A DNA stretch of 24,220 nucleotides from Candidatus Aminicenantota bacterium. GTDB lineage: Bacteria > Acidobacteriota > Aminicenantia > JAMOAD01. The position numbers and the translations under genes were made by a program. Shown here one piece after another: positions 22,795 through 24,220 of the stretch (position 1 is the first letter of the stretch; the number at the start of each line of letters is the position of its first letter). The DNA lies in contig JAMOUT010000089.1 of assembly GCA_027061995.1 (NCBI GenBank), forward strand, positions 1 through 24,220, written 5' to 3'. The notes beneath the pieces were generated by a model that was given only the letters and a program-made list of their open reading frames with translations, was not told the DNA's origin and did not search any database.

Positions 22795-23907
22795 AACTCT
22801 CCCTCCCCTCCTTTCCAAAACAATTATTACAAACTTTTTATAATCCCGCATTGCCACGAATCTGTCCCCTTCGGGAGAAAAAAAGTTTAATATTTCCGGT
22901 AATGTTGTAGGGCTTTTTAACTTTAACATTCTTCTTTTTTTCATATCAAGATCACATACGAATATATAACTGTCAAGAGGATAATCCCCTCCCTCCGTAT
23001 CATTAAATGTCCCGATGTTTTGTAAATAAAGTTTTGCATTCGGAAAAATTCTACCATCCCATAAATCCACATATCCATAGTGCTTTTTCAAATTTTGGTT
23101 TAGCTCCGGTTTTAATAGCAATTTTACATATTTTATAGTTTTCAGATCTTTAAGATCAATGATTCTTCCGATATTATCTTCAAATACATATCTATCCTTT
23201 AATCTGAATACTTCCGAAATACCTCTATCCCAAATATTTTTGATTTTGCATGTTTTCAAATCTAATAAATATTCGGAAGTCCCTCTTTTTATACTTCCTT
23301 TACAATAATATTTTGAATAATATAATTTATAATCAGGAATATAGATCAAATTATATATTCTATTACAAGAGTTGATTTCACATACAATCTCTTTTCCACC
23401 ATTAATATAATCATACTTGATTATTTTTAATTCATATTTATTGTTATTCACATATTTTGTCTCTAATGATAAAACCTTATTAAGTTCTTTATAAAAAGCA
23501 AAAGGCTTAATCTTTCTTTTTTCTTTGATTTTGAATTTCTTTATGAGCTTCCATGTTTTGGTATCATAGACTCTGTATTCACTATTATCTTCAGTAAAAA
23601 ATCTTTCCCCCGAGTATGACATAAAAAGATATTTACCCTCAAGCTTCTTAAAATATTTCCCCTCCTTATCATATAAAAGGGTTTTTCCCTCATCCTCTTC
23701 CACAATCATTATGTATTTGCCGTCCATTGTCCATCCCTTGAACTTATCATATAGAAAATCCCCTTCCTTTAACTTATATTGCACTGTTATAACTCTTTTC
23801 ACCTTTACCATGGAAGGATCACCTCCGAGATCCGTAAACTTTGAATAACCCATTAAACTTAAAGCCACAACAAATAAAATAAAAACCAAAAATCTATTAT
23901 TTTTCAT
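22777..23907 (-). CDS. Secreted hypothetical protein, possibly beta-propeller-like
   Basis: A 376-aa protein I do not recognise. The N-terminus MKNNRFLVFILFVVALSLMG is a signal peptide or anchor. The remainder alternates short hydrophobic and charged strands with repeated patterns such as GKYIMIVEEDEGKTLLYDKE, SEYRVYDTKTWKLIKKFK and YIFVCDLDMKKRRMLKLK, which is how irregular beta-propeller (WD40-like) sequences read; the count of blades cannot be given. The start overlaps the stop of the gene before it (ATGA at 23907-23904), so it belongs to an operon with it. Its last residues (VMNAEL) come from the 14-bp repeat, so the original C-terminus may have been lost or altered. Function unknown; the periplasm or cell surface is likely. 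Confidence 0.65.
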   Translation of the reverse strand: MKNNRFLVFILFVVALSLMGYSKFTDLGGDPSMVKVKRVITVQYKLKEGDFLYDKFKGWTMDGKYIMIVEEDEGKTLLYDKEGKYFKKLEGKYLFMSYSGERFFTEDNSEYRVYDTKTWKLIKKFKIKEKRKIKPFAFYKELNKVLSLETKYVNNNKYELKIIKYDYINGGKEIVCEINSCNRIYNLIYIPDYKLYYSKYYCKGSIKRGTSEYLLDLKTCKIKNIWDRGISEVFRLKDRYVFEDNIGRIIDLKDLKTIKYVKLLLKPELNQNLKKHYGYVDLWDGRIFPNAKLYLQNIGTFNDTEGGDYPLDSYIFVCDLDMKKRRMLKLKSPTTLPEILNFFSPEGDRFVAMRDYKKFVIIVLERRGGRVMNAEL

Positions 23908-24220
23908 CTCTCCCCCCTGATTAAAGATTTTTTCCCTTTTTTTCTCACCTGTTTTATATAACTAAGCGTTGTTTGCATCTCATACCAGTATTGTATCTTC
24001 TTCATATCCCAACTCTTAAATAATTCCGAATGATTCATCACATCAAATACATATTTTTTACCCGTAGGTTTTAATTCTATAATCAAAAAGGGGGAAAAAT
24101 TCAGGGAATTATCCTTTTCTTCAAATAACCCGGATATATATTTTTTAACAATTATGTCTTCTGTTTTTATATTTTTTATCCTTGCATATTCTTCAAGACT
24201 GCCTTTTAATACCTCTTTCC
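23904..24220 (-). CDS. Hypothetical protein, C-terminal part
   Basis: The frame is open from the window edge (24220) to TGA at 23906-23904. I read 105 residues, including KEVLKGSLEEYARIKNIKT, LIIELKPTGKKYVFDVMNH and IQYWYEMQTTLSYIKQVRKK. The start lies outside the window; a TTG at 24086 is inside the frame but the coding-like sequence continues upstream of it, so it is not the likely start. It is Lys-rich, without membrane helices in the visible part. I do not recognise it. It ends with an ATGA overlap onto the secreted protein gene, so the two are translated together. Confidence 0.6.
   Translation of the reverse strand, partial: KEVLKGSLEEYARIKNIKTEDIIVKKYISGLFEEKDNSLNFSPFLIIELKPTGKKYVFDVMNHSELFKSWDMKKIQYWYEMQTTLSYIKQVRKKGKKSLIRGER

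Noticed and set aside
1-24220. CRISPR arrays, tRNA or rRNA genes
   Set aside because: No regularly spaced repeats with unique spacers, and no tRNA cloverleaf or rRNA-like stretch was noticed on either strand.

Overview
The window is AT-rich and densely coded, with short gaps, ATGA overlaps between neighbouring genes, and promoters of the TTGAxx-17-TATAxT type. It looks like a low-GC, Gram-negative-type (diderm) anaerobic bacterium. The outer-membrane side is shown by a TolC-family channel and lipoprotein-like signals. The anaerobic, fermentative side is suggested by an iron-dependent alcohol dehydrogenase, an iron-sulfur flavoprotein, two radical SAM enzymes and a catabolic-looking ornithine carbamoyltransferase. 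The three-gene set for a glucosylglycerate or mannosylglucosylglycerate compatible solute fits a salt- or heat-exposed lifestyle and recalls Petrotoga and related anaerobes, but the species cannot be named from this sequence. No rRNA, tRNA, CRISPR array or intact mobile element was seen.

Layout. 1-2120 (minus): an efflux operon, read MarR-type regulator, TolC-like channel, membrane fusion protein (cut by the window edge), behind one strong promoter overlaid by two palindromic operator candidates. 2255-3427 (minus): Fe-dependent alcohol dehydrogenase. 3574-4212 (plus): a helical protein of unknown function. 4533-5249 (minus): Isf-like flavoprotein. 5316-9098 (minus): a HerA/FtsK-type ATPase with a C-terminal coiled coil, followed by a B12-type radical SAM protein. 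9241-14368 (plus): a four-gene operon of a radical SAM/SPASM maturase, a membrane-anchored protein with a Gly/Ser-Cys motif, a HEAT-repeat lipoprotein and a membrane-anchored ankyrin-repeat protein. 14486-16290 (plus): ornithine carbamoyltransferase and a lone FepC-like ABC ATPase. 16297-17573 (minus): a PHP phosphoesterase and a kinase-like ATPase. 17893-19093 (minus): a YIP1-family membrane protein and LemA. 19102-22481 (minus): HAD phosphatase, glucosyl-3-phosphoglycerate synthase and a second glycosyltransferase. 22482-22794: a scar with an apparent transposase relic and a 14-bp tandem repeat. 22777-24220 (minus): two uncharacterised genes, the upstream one cut by the edge.

The best candidate for an undescribed system is the operon at 9297-14368. 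Its maturase has a complete radical SAM site and a complete set of SPASM cysteines. The next gene, 3 bp downstream, has only two cysteines: one ends a hydrophobic segment, the other ends a glycine/serine run. The next two genes overlap and encode surface or periplasmic repeat proteins. A reasonable hypothesis is a radical-SAM-modified, membrane-anchored protein with repeat-protein partners. The maturase class is well supported; the substrate role is inferred from position and composition only.
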